Assembly (NCBI GenBank): GCA_032622095.1
Contig: CP136063.1
Span: 33,734,987-33,798,986 of the forward strand
DNA from: Siphonodentalium dalli
Lineage: Eukaryota; Mollusca; Scaphopoda; Gadilida; Siphonodentaliidae
Length of the DNA stretch: 64,000 nt
Direction: 5' to 3'
Below are positions 22,963 through 32,289 of this stretch, one piece after another. The notes under the pieces are model-generated. The model was not told where the DNA came from, searched no databases, and worked only from the letters and a program-made list of their open reading frames with translations. The translations under genes and the position numbers were made by a program. Numbering within the stretch: position 1 is the stretch's first letter; the number at the start of each line of letters is the position of its first letter.

Positions 22963-23795
22963 TTACTTCGGCGTCGGAATTGCAACTTTACCATAGACTT
23001 TCCACCAGTGAACTGAATTGGTTTGCCATGCAGTATCACCAGTTATATATACATTTATGGTATCAAAGCTAGACTTTGATACTGGTACATAATGTAAGTT
23101 TTTGAATTCATGCTTAATATGTTTACCATCATGTATTCTTTTACTCTCGAATGATGTCACTCGTAATATCGCTGCTTCAACATCACTAAGAATTGTATAA
23201 TCAGCAATGTCAGAATAAACAAACAATTGATTATGCTCCGCATTTAAATCAACTCCATATGAAAATGTTATCGAAGGAGTAGCAAATGTGACAGTGTTTG
23301 ATTCTGTTCTGTAACCACGTTTATCCAAAAGAGCTCTGGGGAGTACAAGACCTACTTTGGTATAACTATTGGTTGAAATTTTAACTCGTGCTTTGGAATA
23401 TCCGAATTAGAATTTCAGTTCTGGAATCATTCTGGTTACTGTACTATCAATTACACCTTGAATTGTACCTGTCAAATGTGATCCACCAGAATATGCTCCT
23501 TCTGGTATTTTTAATTCTATACCATTTTCTGGTTTTGAAATTACTACATCACTCATTGGTATCTTATTCAAATATTGAAAAAATTTTGGACTGAAGTTTT
23601 TGTTTTTATTTTGCAGGCATCTCCAATAATGTTGTATGTTTCTGATGGTACAATTAGTTCAACCATTGCAACTTCCCAAAGCTCTTTATCAATATGTATG
23701 GTTTTTTGTAATTTCACTGTGAAACAACATTGTGAGTTGGCTGGGTAAAATGACATTGAACTATCACTCATGATAGTAATGTAGAATGAATTCAT
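22963..23795 (-). pseudogene. Penton-like minor capsid protein, broken
   Basis: The N-terminal piece (23568-23795) has NSFYITIMSDSSMSFYPAN and LWEVAMVELIVPS, the usual start of Polinton penton/minor capsid proteins. The middle (VVISKPENGIELKIPEGAY) lies in another frame from about 23575. The C-terminal piece ends at 22963 (WWKVYGKVAIPTPK). I see one frameshift near 23575 and an in-frame stop near 23408. A single jelly-roll protein of this class forms the vertices of the capsid. Position next to core protein and major capsid supports the call. Confidence 0.82.
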
Positions 23796-23820
23796 TTTTT
23801 TTCAGTATTTTTCAATAATT

Positions 23821-24048
23821 TCAGTCAGGTGTTGGTAGAATATAACCTAGATAACTACTTAGAAGAATAAGCCACAATTCTTTGTTTGCGCTCTGGATAC
23901 TAATGTGTACAATAGATGTAATTATTATGATATAAATAATAATTATCTGCGTGAAGTAGGTGACTTGGTTCTTAGCAACTTTTTCACCACAGAACTTAAA
24001 TTGTGATGGTTCATCGAGATTAATTGAATCTGAATGATTTTCCAACAT
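23821..24048 (-). CDS. Small membrane protein of Polinton, 75 aa
   Basis: The N-terminal half is polar and acidic (LENHSDSINLDEPSQFKF). It is followed by a clear hydrophobic span (FTQIIIIYIIIITSIVHISI, about residues 32-51) and a second weaker one (LWLILLSSYLGYIL, about 58-71). It lies between penton and integrase. Short transmembrane ORFs in this position are common in animal Polintons, with unknown role. The ORF is short, so conservation would be needed to be sure. Confidence 0.5.
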   Translation of the reverse strand: MLENHSDSINLDEPSQFKFCGEKVAKNQVTYFTQIIIIYIIIITSIVHISIQSANKELWLILLSSYLGYILPTPD

Positions 24049-24061
24049 GGTAAATTCTGTT

Positions 24062-25147
24062 TTATACTAAATTTGAAGCTGGGATCCAACTGTCAAACTT
24101 TTTTGGATATCCAGGCCAATGAACTTTAATTTCTTTTACTGTTTTACCACCCACTCTTCTCGTTCTTTTATCTATAACTGATTCTATTTCATACACCTTA
24201 CTGTCTTTTATATGCTGGATCTCATGTTTGTAGAATGATCCATCAATCTCTTCACCATCAAGATCAGAAACTTTGTATGTTATTGGATTAGTTTTACAAA
24301 TTTTATCAACTTTGAAAATTTCACGAGTCCAGTTTGGTAAATAACCCTTTTCAAATGTTCTTTTGGTTTTGTTGATACGAACCAAGTCACCCACTTTCAG
24401 TGTAGATTTTCCTTTTTTATTCCCTGTTCCATATAGATTTTTGGAAATTTCAGCTTCAGTTTTCAAAGTAACTGCCGACGGTTTCGATTTTATGCTGAGG
24501 TGATAACTATTGTTGTAAAAATCGACTAGGGGCTGTAAAACATCAATATATCTTGAAGTTTTATGGTGTGTAAAATACTTCCACATACGAGTTTTTAAAG
24601 TTCTTTGAAATCGTTCGACAATACTTGCTTTAGTCTCTGGATTCTCAGTTGTGAAGAAATGATTGCTTTCTGATCGCAGAAATTTCAAAAACTTTTCATT
24701 TTTGAATTCAGAACCTTTATCAACTTGAAACGATTTTTGTTTACGTTTTGAAGATTTCAAAATTTTCCTGAATGATCCGATCAAAGTTTGTCCAGATTTA
24801 TCGTGGATTGGCACTACCCACGCAAATTTTGAAAAAACGTCTATCACACACAACAGATATCTGTAATTATCATTATGTTTTTTCAAATTCTGAGGATCAG
24901 CTAAATCTGCCTGCCATTGAATATCAATCCCAGCTACAACAGTCTTTCTACGTTGGAATTTTCGAATTTTTGGTTTGTGTAAAGTATATGTCGACTGACC
25001 TTGCAAACATTTCTTCACATCTATGAGTTTAATTTTTTTATTTAGCTTTTTCGCTTCATCAAAAAGCTTCTTTACACCGCCATAACTTCCAACTTTCTTC
25101 GGATTATAGAAAATTTTAGATAACTGTTCATCTAGTATGGATCCCAT
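24062..25147 (-). CDS. Retrovirus-type integrase with C-terminal chromodomain
   Basis: This intact 361-residue ORF has the DDE core: Asp in DIQWQADLAD (about residue 79), Asp in QVDKGSEF (about 143) and Glu in ETKASIVERFQRTLK (about 178). An SH3-like basic domain follows (KVGDLVRINK, about 250). A chromodomain is at the end (YEIESVID...IKVHWPGYPKKFDSWIP, about 310-358), with the conserved W-x-G-Y/F and W residues. The enzyme inserts the linear element into host DNA; Polinton integrases leave 6-bp duplications. The chromodomain probably guides insertion to modified histones. A zinc-binding N-terminal HHCC domain is not evident. It is the best preserved large gene of the element. Confidence 0.94.
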   Translation of the reverse strand: MGSILDEQLSKIFYNPKKVGSYGGVKKLFDEAKKLNKKIKLIDVKKCLQGQSTYTLHKPKIRKFQRRKTVVAGIDIQWQADLADPQNLKKHNDNYRYLLCVIDVFSKFAWVVPIHDKSGQTLIGSFRKILKSSKRKQKSFQVDKGSEFKNEKFLKFLRSESNHFFTTENPETKASIVERFQRTLKTRMWKYFTHHKTSRYIDVLQPLVDFYNNSYHLSIKSKPSAVTLKTEAEISKNLYGTGNKKGKSTLKVGDLVRINKTKRTFEKGYLPNWTREIFKVDKICKTNPITYKVSDLDGEEIDGSFYKHEIQHIKDSKVYEIESVIDKRTRRVGGKTVKEIKVHWPGYPKKFDSWIPASNLV

Positions 25148-25259
25148 TGTGTTTTTTCTGTTTTAACACCCTTTGGTGTCAACCTATCTGCTATTTTAGT
25201 TTTTGCGTTTTGCGTCTTGCGTTTATACCTTTCATTGGTGTGAATCGATGAGAATCAAA

Positions 25260-25783
25260 TCATTTTGGTGTTATGCTTTGTACCGGAGTTTCAAAATCAT
25301 CATCTGAATCATCTTTCAAATGTTTTTTAATCCAAAGCCAGCGGATTCTGTTCCCTACAAAATCTTGAGGTACATTAAGCTCGCTCAATCCTTGTGAAAA
25401 GGTTTGCCAACCTGTTGGTTCGAAACCTTTTCTTTGTCGTACAATATCATTGAGGAGATCAACAATATTTGATCCTCTAATAACTGTTTCACCATATTTT
25501 AATTGTCCATGTTCATCAAACTTCATTTGTGGATGTTTTGAAATCAGTTGTAAAAGTTGTTCAGCTTTTTTTCTCATCTTTAACGGAATACTTTCTAGCA
25601 CATCCCTATGATGATGATTAAATGGTTGTTCTGTTTTCGGGGCTGAAATAGCTCTAACTGATTTTTGAGAAGTTTTCAATTTGTGCATCTTTTATCATTT
25701 TTTTTCCGAAAATGAGTTGGTGCCTGATTCATAGCCATTACAAAACTACCATATTTTTTAATCAGTGGAGTTTTTTTCGCCAT
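25260..25783 (-). pseudogene. Conserved Polinton protein, one frameshift in an A-run
   Basis: The open part 25260-25688 (142 codons) has GSNIVDLLNDIVRQRKGFEP and GWQTFSQGLSELNVPQDF, a block I recognise from animal Polintons without known function. Upstream on the same strand, ATG at 25783-25781 opens AKKTPLIKKYGSF, typical of the N terminus, but it switches frame in an A8 run near 25700. The gene may thus be disrupted, or use the downstream Met at 25688. It sits between integrase and the small basic ORFs. Role unknown, possibly virion or packaging related. Confidence 0.65.
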
Positions 25784-25819
25784 CTTTACTCTTCAACAGT
25801 TGAATGTCAAATGACTGAA

Positions 25820-26092
25820 TTACTTTTTACTTTTACGTTTATTAAAATTACGATCAAATGCCATCAAAGCTAATTTCGATGGGTTTGAAAGATTCATAAT
25901 TTTTGAGTATCGTTCAACCAACGGGTAATGTTCTGCTTCTTGAATTGATGGAATTGGTTGCGGACCATTATCGTTGAGTGGTTGAAATCTAGCAAATGTA
26001 GAATTTAATCCAGTAGAATTTACTCTAGCTGGAGTAATTCGCTGTGCAATTGTATAATTTACTCTGACTGGACTAACTCGCTGTGCAATCAT
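25820..26092 (-). CDS. Hypothetical Polinton protein with N-terminal repeats, 90 aa
   Basis: Two tandem copies of an AQRxxPxRVNxT motif (IAQRVSPVRVNYT, IAQRITPARVNST) start the protein. A third diverged copy lies upstream of the Met (to about 26140), suggesting expansion of a 45-bp repeat. The C-terminal part has HYPLVERYSKIM and a basic tail (FNKRKSKK). No family recognised. It lies between the GGGFLGGLL protein and the conserved 25260 gene in the late cluster. Confidence 0.5.
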   Translation of the reverse strand: MIAQRVSPVRVNYTIAQRITPARVNSTGLNSTFARFQPLNDNGPQPIPSIQEAEHYPLVERYSKIMNLSNPSKLALMAFDRNFNKRKSKK

Positions 26093-26149
26093 AGAATTTA
26101 CTCGAGTAGCATTTACTCTATTTTATCTAACTCGTGCAATTGATTTATT

Positions 26150-26386
26150 TTATTTTTGTCTGAGAAGACTTCTGATCAAAAGTCCACCGAGAAAACCACC
26201 TCCACCAGTTTTTAAAAGTGTTTTCTTTTTTGAATCGATATGAGTTCTACTGTCAGCTATTTTCTTCAGCTCTTTTTTGTGTTTTTGCAGGAATGTTTTT
26301 GTCTGCTTTGGAAGCTTTAAGTGATCATCAAGTATTAATTTAGCGATAGTCGAAAATACACTCAAGACTGCTTCATGCGACTCCAT
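26150..26386 (-). CDS. Small conserved Polinton protein with GGGFLGGLL tail, 78 aa
   Basis: Helical N-terminal half (SHEAVLSVFSTIAKLILDD), a Lys-rich middle (QKHKKELKKIADSR) and a C-terminal KTGGGGFLGGLLIRSLL stretch. Short proteins ending in a glycine-rich hydrophobic motif of this type recur in animal Polintons beside the packaging ATPase. The end resembles membrane-active capsid peptides, but that role is inference. Frame intact. Confidence 0.6.
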   Translation of the reverse strand: MESHEAVLSVFSTIAKLILDDHLKLPKQTKTFLQKHKKELKKIADSRTHIDSKKKTLLKTGGGGFLGGLLIRSLLRQK

Positions 26387-26420
26387 TATTGGAAATGAAA
26401 TATTGTTGATACACTTATCT

Positions 26421-27107
26421 TTATACCGATGAATATATTACCGCACCTCGATCGTCATTTGTGAGCCAGCGATGGAAAATATCAGTTCTAAGTCTCAACG
26501 ATTTATCCGTTTTTGGGTGAAAATCGAGAAGTAAATAACCATGATTGGTTGAAGTTGCTTCATCATATGCTTGCATTAAATGAGGTATTTGCATTTGAGA
26601 GGCAAGAATTTTTATTTGGCCTTTATCACGCACACTTTGAAATAATACCATGTAATGTGCATTCAAACTCAAAGTTCTACTCGCTTTAGATTTCTGAAAC
26701 ATGTTTTGGGTTATGTAAATAACAGACGTATTTCTGTGATGTCCTTTTCTTGTAAACCACAACATAATTTTTTCTTCATCTTTATCACCTAACATGTCAT
26801 CAAAAAAGTCTGTGTCATCAACAAGTTCATTGTCATCATCCGGTATTCCATTTATAAATTGAATATTGTGAAAATCTTTCATCTGACTATAGGTATTTTG
26901 CCATTATTTGTAACACCAAACGACTTTATATGGAACAGGTTTGAACAAATCATCTTTATATTCGATTGATTTCTTAACAAAATATGTTTTACCACAAACA
27001 CTTGGCCCCGATATGAAAATGTTACAGGGATGTTTGAACAACAATGATTCGTCCATCTTTGCCCTGAGACAGATCATGTAAGACTGATTAGGATTGTTCG
27101 GAATCAA
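26421..27107 (-). pseudogene. FtsK/HerA-type DNA-packaging ATPase, one nonsense codon
   Basis: The N-terminal piece (26904-27107) has the Walker A loop FISGPSVCGKTYFV. The C-terminal piece (26421-26882) has the Walker B region (DDDNELVDDTDFFDDML), a sensor-like block (SVIYITQNMFQKS) and SLNAHYMVLFQSVRDK. Both are in the same frame, separated only by a TAA near 26903, so a single nonsense change breaks the gene. Enzymes of this A32-like family pump viral DNA into preformed capsids. The gene lies between the small virion proteins and the polymerase region, as in other Polintons. Confidence 0.88.
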
Positions 27108-27117
27108 CCTTTTTTAT

Positions 27118-27753
27118 TTATAATGAAAAGTCACCATAACTCCAGATTATTCCATTAGTACTAATATATAAATCTGAAATAGGTCTAGTGGTTTTTACAA
27201 TATAATCCAAAGACACTTTTTCTTCAAATAACTTTTCAGCAGTGAAAATTGTACATGGTTCTTGGAGAATAATGTATCCATATATTCTCGTCACCTCTTC
27301 GAATTTCAAAGTTTTCTCATTGAGAATCCTGTCTTGATATTCAGCAAAACGAATAAAATTATTTTCAACTAATTCACGAATTTCGTTTATTTCGTTTTTC
27401 GGAGTACCATGAAATATCCAATAATCTGAAAACAGTTGATCCAATATATCCATTAAGAAATCAGTTTCAAATTCTGATCTCTGAATCAAACATCTCAGTC
27501 GACTCTGCCTCTCAGATAAATGTCCGTTCAGCAAAGTCTGCACTATAATTTTACTTTCCCTCAAAAACCAAGTTTGCTTAAGTTCTCGTTTGATTTCTTG
27601 ATCCATTTTTGACATTTTGATCAAGTTATTATAAATTTTCAAAAGCATCTCTGCTGGTAACACATCAATTCCATCCGTAAGGAATTGTGTTGTATTCACC
27701 CACAACAAGTCGTTTGGTGTACACAGATCGGAATGTTTTTGATTGCTCTTCAC
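27118..27753 (-). CDS. Hypothetical Polinton protein, possible N-terminal F-box
   Basis: The open frame is 211 codons. Near residues 30-45 it reads VLPAEMLLKIYNNL, close to the F-box core LPxEILLKIFxxL that recruits SKP1-cullin ubiquitin ligases. The rest (SRLRCLIQRSEFETDFLMDI, IRFAEYQDRILNEK) is mostly helical and unrecognised. The first 89 bp overlap the polymerase C terminus (27665), so the true start may be a later Met (for example the one inside the F-box-like block or just after it). If it starts later, the F-box reading would fail. It sits directly downstream of polymerase on the same strand. Confidence 0.5.
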   Translation of the reverse strand: MKSNQKHSDLCTPNDLLWVNTTQFLTDGIDVLPAEMLLKIYNNLIKMSKMDQEIKRELKQTWFLRESKIIVQTLLNGHLSERQSRLRCLIQRSEFETDFLMDILDQLFSDYWIFHGTPKNEINEIRELVENNFIRFAEYQDRILNEKTLKFEEVTRIYGYIILQEPCTIFTAEKLFEEKVSLDYIVKTTRPISDLYISTNGIIWSYGDFSL

Positions 27754-30700
27754 TAATTACTTCTCGGTTCTTTGTGTGTTTAATTCTGCATGGATAGTTT
27801 ATGACACGTTGAAAATTTGACCGGTCGTTAACACATTCAATGATTGAATGATAATTTATTAGCTGCTTAGTTTTGTAATCCAGAGTGATACCCTTGACCT
27901 TACATACAGATTTTATGACGCCATCTTTCATGTACTGATATCCATAATTTTTCGGTCCTAACCCTACAAATTTCATGATTTTAGCATCCGGATGTTCATC
28001 AGTCCATTTACCAAGGTAGCTGTCTTCGGTTTTGATATTTTCTTTTTCTGGATCGAAAATATACATACAACTATCGGTGTCGAAATACAACACCCTATCT
28101 TGGTGTTTTTCTAAAACTTTATACAACTCCAAGCGTGCATATGCTGTGACAAATGATGCAACAGCTACATTGGCAGATGGATGTGGTTCTATAATATCGG
28201 TTTTATTTTCATAGCTGAATAATATGAATTTATCCTGTTCAAAAATTTCAACTGCTTTGACGGTGATATTTTTATCAGTTAATAGTTCAAAATATCTGGA
28301 TGGTTCTGAGATATATTAATTTTTAGTAAGAATATTATTTTGTGCATTTTTTCCCCATATGCAATTTATCATTAATTTTGCGCACTGGCGGAGTCCTGGT
28401 TTTTTTTCGATTTTTTCTTTTTCAAGTTTTATACCTTCAACCTCATAATAATCTTTAATGTATTTATCTTTATTTTCTTCACTTTTAACAGAATTTGGAT
28501 ATCCACTTGCTTCTTGTTTAATTTTGAGGTATTTATCAATGTAATCCCTGTATACTTTTTCCGACCACTCAGTCCAATGCCAAACTTGATACACTTCCAG
28601 AATTTGGTAACCCAATTATATTGCTTTGAATAATTCTACATGTGTCCAAACTCCAACTAAAGCACGCTGTTCGGTTTTATGATTACACTGTCCACTTTCA
28701 TTTTCTGCACAAGTTTTACACAATTCATATATCATTTTGTTATTACAGTGGATCGGTAGCACTGGAATGTACAATTTATTTGGAGGTAATACTTTGCATT
28801 TAATGAGTCCTTTGTGGGATTTGATGTCTCCTATGTGTTCCTGACTTAGAATTGTAGGATGACCAAGTGGGTACTCCTTATATTTATTTACACTAGGATA
28901 CAAACTGCATATATCAATATATTTTATTTCATGTTTAGATGTTGGTTCTATTTCATGATATAATTTTAGAGCATTAGTCCTGCCACCAAATAAGGCTTCC
29001 CTTGGTTTAATTGGGTCTTGATGCAAATAGAATTGATCCATAGTTTGTTTTAAATTTTTGTCTGCTTTACATTTATTGTCCTGGTCATGTTCCCAGATGC
29101 ATATTAATTGCATCCCAAGCTTTTGATTTCAGTTTCCGTTTTTATTGTTTTTTCATACAATTCATGCATTGTTATATTACTGTATGGGTTTCGGCGATTT
29201 CCATCTAGATAGCAAGTAGGACAGCCATGAAAAAACACCCATACATTTCATACACTGTGTTTGATTCTGCGTGATAACCATCAACAAAATGTGTACCTAT
29301 ATTAACTTCACCACCATTTAAAGCATGTTTTATGTTTATATTTTGTTTTGTAGCAATGTACTGTAGCCATCGAATTGCTTTCATTGAAAATTTACGCGCT
29401 TGTGGATATCCAGCGTCTGAAATTATACCTAGCGAATTCTCTGGTAATGAATTTTTTCTCCATGCAAGGTTACAGGTTTGAGCTAATGTTATTGCTTCCC
29501 GGAATGGATCTATTTGATCAGTTTCCATTACACATAGTCTGAATTTGCCACATCCACGTCTTAAAATGTCTACATCTGATTTACAATACTTATGAATTTC
29601 TTTTTGAAAATCAAAAATATCCTCACCCCTAGCTTCGTACCATTTCAGAAATGAATCTCTATTTTCCTCAGACATGATTTCAGGTTTATATATAGTATTT
29701 TTTGTCTAGATATGGTCCTACGTAATTCTGAAAGTCCTGTGTATTTGCCCAATGTGGAAAATAACCTTTAGCCATTTCTTCAAGTTGGAATGTTTTTGGA
29801 AATTTAGATAATGCCATTGGGATGAATATCAATGAATCGATTACTTTAACACCATTGCATTGTAAACTAAGTATTTTGTTGCCATTCATAATAGCATTAG
29901 GTTTTGAATTTCCATTTTTCACCAAGTAATGTTAGAGGAACTGACTATCGTAACCTCTTGCATTGTGAGCAATACATGTTGTACCTTTATGACCGTTGGT
30001 GTAAAACATCCATTTGCAAAATCTTTCCAATACACTCTCATCTTTAAAAATATATTCTCTGTTTGACAATACAGAATCACATGAAATGCATATTTCATCA
30101 ATGGGTTTACATATACAATTTTCACAAGCAGTTTGTGCAACACAAAAATTGGGTATATGAACATCAGTATCTTGTTGACAATAAAAATAAAAATATATGA
30201 ATGGTACCTTTACTTCTTTCTGTGTTTTTTTCTTTTCGTACTGTTGAATATGACATCTGTGGTATGATGGAACGATTTCCTGACAGTATTTACACTTCTT
30301 TGTTCCCGAACAGATATGTCTTTTCTCCTTTCGTGTGACGATATCATTCCCACATTTCTGGCATTTCTGTATCATATCACATATAATTTTGTCTTGTTTT
30401 GGTAATTTTTTCAAATGATTGTCAAGACATCGTTTACTTCTAAAAGTCCTCTTACATTTGATGCAGTGTATCCATCTCTCAAAGGGACATATCTGATCCT
30501 CGAAACACATACACTTGTATGGACATAAATGATCACATCTGTTGTTCGAACCGACATCACAGTGTTCACAGTAATAACAACATCCAAGGAATCCTGTGAC
30601 AGTGGTGATCACATCGTAGTGGTTGTCATTGAAATATAGATGGACAACTTTACTTTCTCTCCCAACTGGTGGTGGTTGAAAAAGAAAGTCTTCGTCAGCA

Positions 30701-31481
30701 AATTGATTATGTATTTTTATAACATACTCAGGATATAGTTGTTCCTGAATAATTTTGTATTCCTCAACCCCGCAACTGGTGTCGTGTGATAACCCCACTT
30801 TATCCAACAATGACTTTGCAGCTTCCCGTTGTGGAGCTCTTGCTGGTCTCGTAATCCGTTTCCATTGTTGCTTCCATTCAGTTGTATCTTATTTGTCAAC
30901 ATTACACTTACCAACAACGACAGCCCTCGCAAAACACATGTTATCTTCTGCGTTCTGAATCAGAAGAATACTTTTATTTACTGTTTTCATTTGATTTGTG
31001 TTCACCTAATGCTCCATAATGTAAGGTATGTCTTGCGGTCCCTGTAGGCATATGCGTGACAGTGATGTCAAATGTCATCTGTCCGTCATGAATTTTGAAT
31101 ATTTTGTTCGATTGTGCAACTTTTTCTATGTTGTCAAGCAATAATTCACCCGTCATGTCTTTTGCTTCAGTGAACGGGACGTGAATCGCTAGATCTAGCC
31201 CTGGATGAAAGATGGAAATTTTCATTTGTTCTTTTAGTCCTGCATCACACTCATCTTTCAAACTGTTCACCAGATCTTTGAAAATTCTGTGAACAGTTTG
31301 AAATGGTTGATACAATTCTTGAAATGTGACGTTGAATTTCTTTGATGCTGTTTTAAATTTCCTCGAGTATTTATCGGTCAGATTTTTTTATAGTATAATA
31401 TTTACAGTCATCATTCAGTCGCACTCTCTTTCTATTATCTCGTTCGCTTTCGCTATCTGAATATGACACAAGACGCTTCAT
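27665..31481 (-). pseudogene. DNA polymerase B (protein-primed type), broken
   Basis: Order from the N terminus: MKRLVSYSDS start at 31481, then a frame change near 31375. A Cys/His-rich insert follows (30140-30610). The exonuclease motifs are CIAHNARGYDSQF (near 29940) and YCKSDVDIL (near 29570). Polymerase motif A is YIDICSLYPS (near 28895), motif B KPGLRQCAKLMINCIWGK (near 28360) and motif C YFDTDSCMY (near 28065). It ends TIPYGWN at 27665. Stops occur near 30900, 28615 and 28314, and frames change near 29680, 29930, 30973 and elsewhere. This enzyme would replicate the linear element with a terminal-protein primer. This copy is inactive. Confidence 0.92.
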
Positions 31482-31485
31482 CGTG

Positions 31486-31598
31486 AAATGACGACGTGAT
31501 GAAAATTCGCGTCGCTTTTATGCTCTGACACGAACATGCGCAGTCATCGTCCGAGTCACAGCATAAAAGCGACGTGAATTTTCATCACGTCGTCATTC
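31486..31598. promoter_or_regulatory. Divergent promoter palindrome, copy 1
   Basis: Arms of about 44 bp (31486-31529 and 31555-31598) are near-perfect reverse complements: atgacgacgtgatgaaaatt against aattttcatcacgtcgtcat. Each carries a TATA-like GCATAAAAGCG placed upstream of the polymerase start at 31481 (-) and the CCHC gene at 31624 (+). The symmetrical layout suggests balanced expression of both genes. Confidence 0.7.
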
Positions 31599-31623
31599 CA
31601 CTGACGATTGAATAACGCACCGA

Positions 31624-32187
31624 ATGCTCACAATGGATCCAAGATTACAGAGTAACAACCTACAACATTTACGAAAGATTGCATTAGAAGTTTTAAAGAA
31701 TACGAAGTTGATACCACCATACAGTAACTGCTTTAGATGCAACTCGAGTTCACATTGGGCTTTTCAATGTGATGGCAATAAGAAAAAGAAGATTGGTCAG
31801 ATGAAAAAATCATCATTGACACTGAGTGAATCTACTCCTGGGAAGTCTACTTGGACGCCCACGTCAGACAACGATGATCTCACACCATATGATGTTATGA
31901 ACATTGATCAAACTGAGACATTAACTAATGAGATAGCGGATATGAAAGCTGAAAGTGGGGAACAATGGAACTCAACCGCGATGTCAATTAACGAGATCGC
32001 GGATGTGAAAACTGAGAGTGGTGAATTATACGCCTCAACCGAGGTATCAAATGATGAAATCACTATTCTAAACACGGAGGATTCGCAGATGGAAGTGATA
32101 AATGCTGTAGCCAAAAGCGCTAACGATACTGAAATTAAGCAGATCACTTTGCCTACCAGAAAGAGAAAAAGACGTTTATCGCGATAA
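31624..32187 (+). CDS. CCHC zinc-knuckle accessory protein, 187 aa
   Basis: It starts at 31624 or at the second Met in MLTMDPRLQS. A short helical region is followed by CFRCNSSSHWAFQC (about residues 36-49), a C-x2-C-x4-H-x4-C knuckle that usually binds single-stranded nucleic acid. An acidic Ser/Thr-rich middle contains two similar blocks (NEIADMKAESGE and NEIADVKTESGE). The C terminus is a basic nuclear-localisation type end (TRKRKRRLSR). It is the only clear plus-strand gene of the Polinton body and is divergently paired with polymerase across a symmetrical promoter, so a role in replication or its regulation is plausible (inference). Copy 1 is intact; copy 2 is not. Confidence 0.75.
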   Translation: MLTMDPRLQSNNLQHLRKIALEVLKNTKLIPPYSNCFRCNSSSHWAFQCDGNKKKKIGQMKKSSLTLSESTPGKSTWTPTSDNDDLTPYDVMNIDQTETLTNEIADMKAESGEQWNSTAMSINEIADVKTESGELYASTEVSNDEITILNTEDSQMEVINAVAKSANDTEIKQITLPTRKRKRRLSR

Positions 32188-32289
32188 TCTTCCAAGAAAG
32201 TTGAAAATAGTCAATAGAATATTATTGATCTATTTGAACAGTTTCCATTACACATAGTCTAGATTTGACACATCCACGTCTTAAAATGT

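Larger units (their letters stand above)
29508..32227. repeat. Tandem duplication unit, copy 1
   Basis: Holds the N-terminal half of the polymerase gene (-), the divergent promoter palindrome and the CCHC-protein gene (+). It is followed immediately by copy 2 (32228-34924). The junction text attattgatctatttgaaca joins the right end of the unit to its left end. Offset is about 2.7 kb. Confidence 0.9.

Noticed and set aside
31908-32195. 95-codon minus-strand frame over the CCHC gene and its copy at 34611-34898
   Set aside because: Antisense shadow; the plus-strand gene has the zinc knuckle and promoter.
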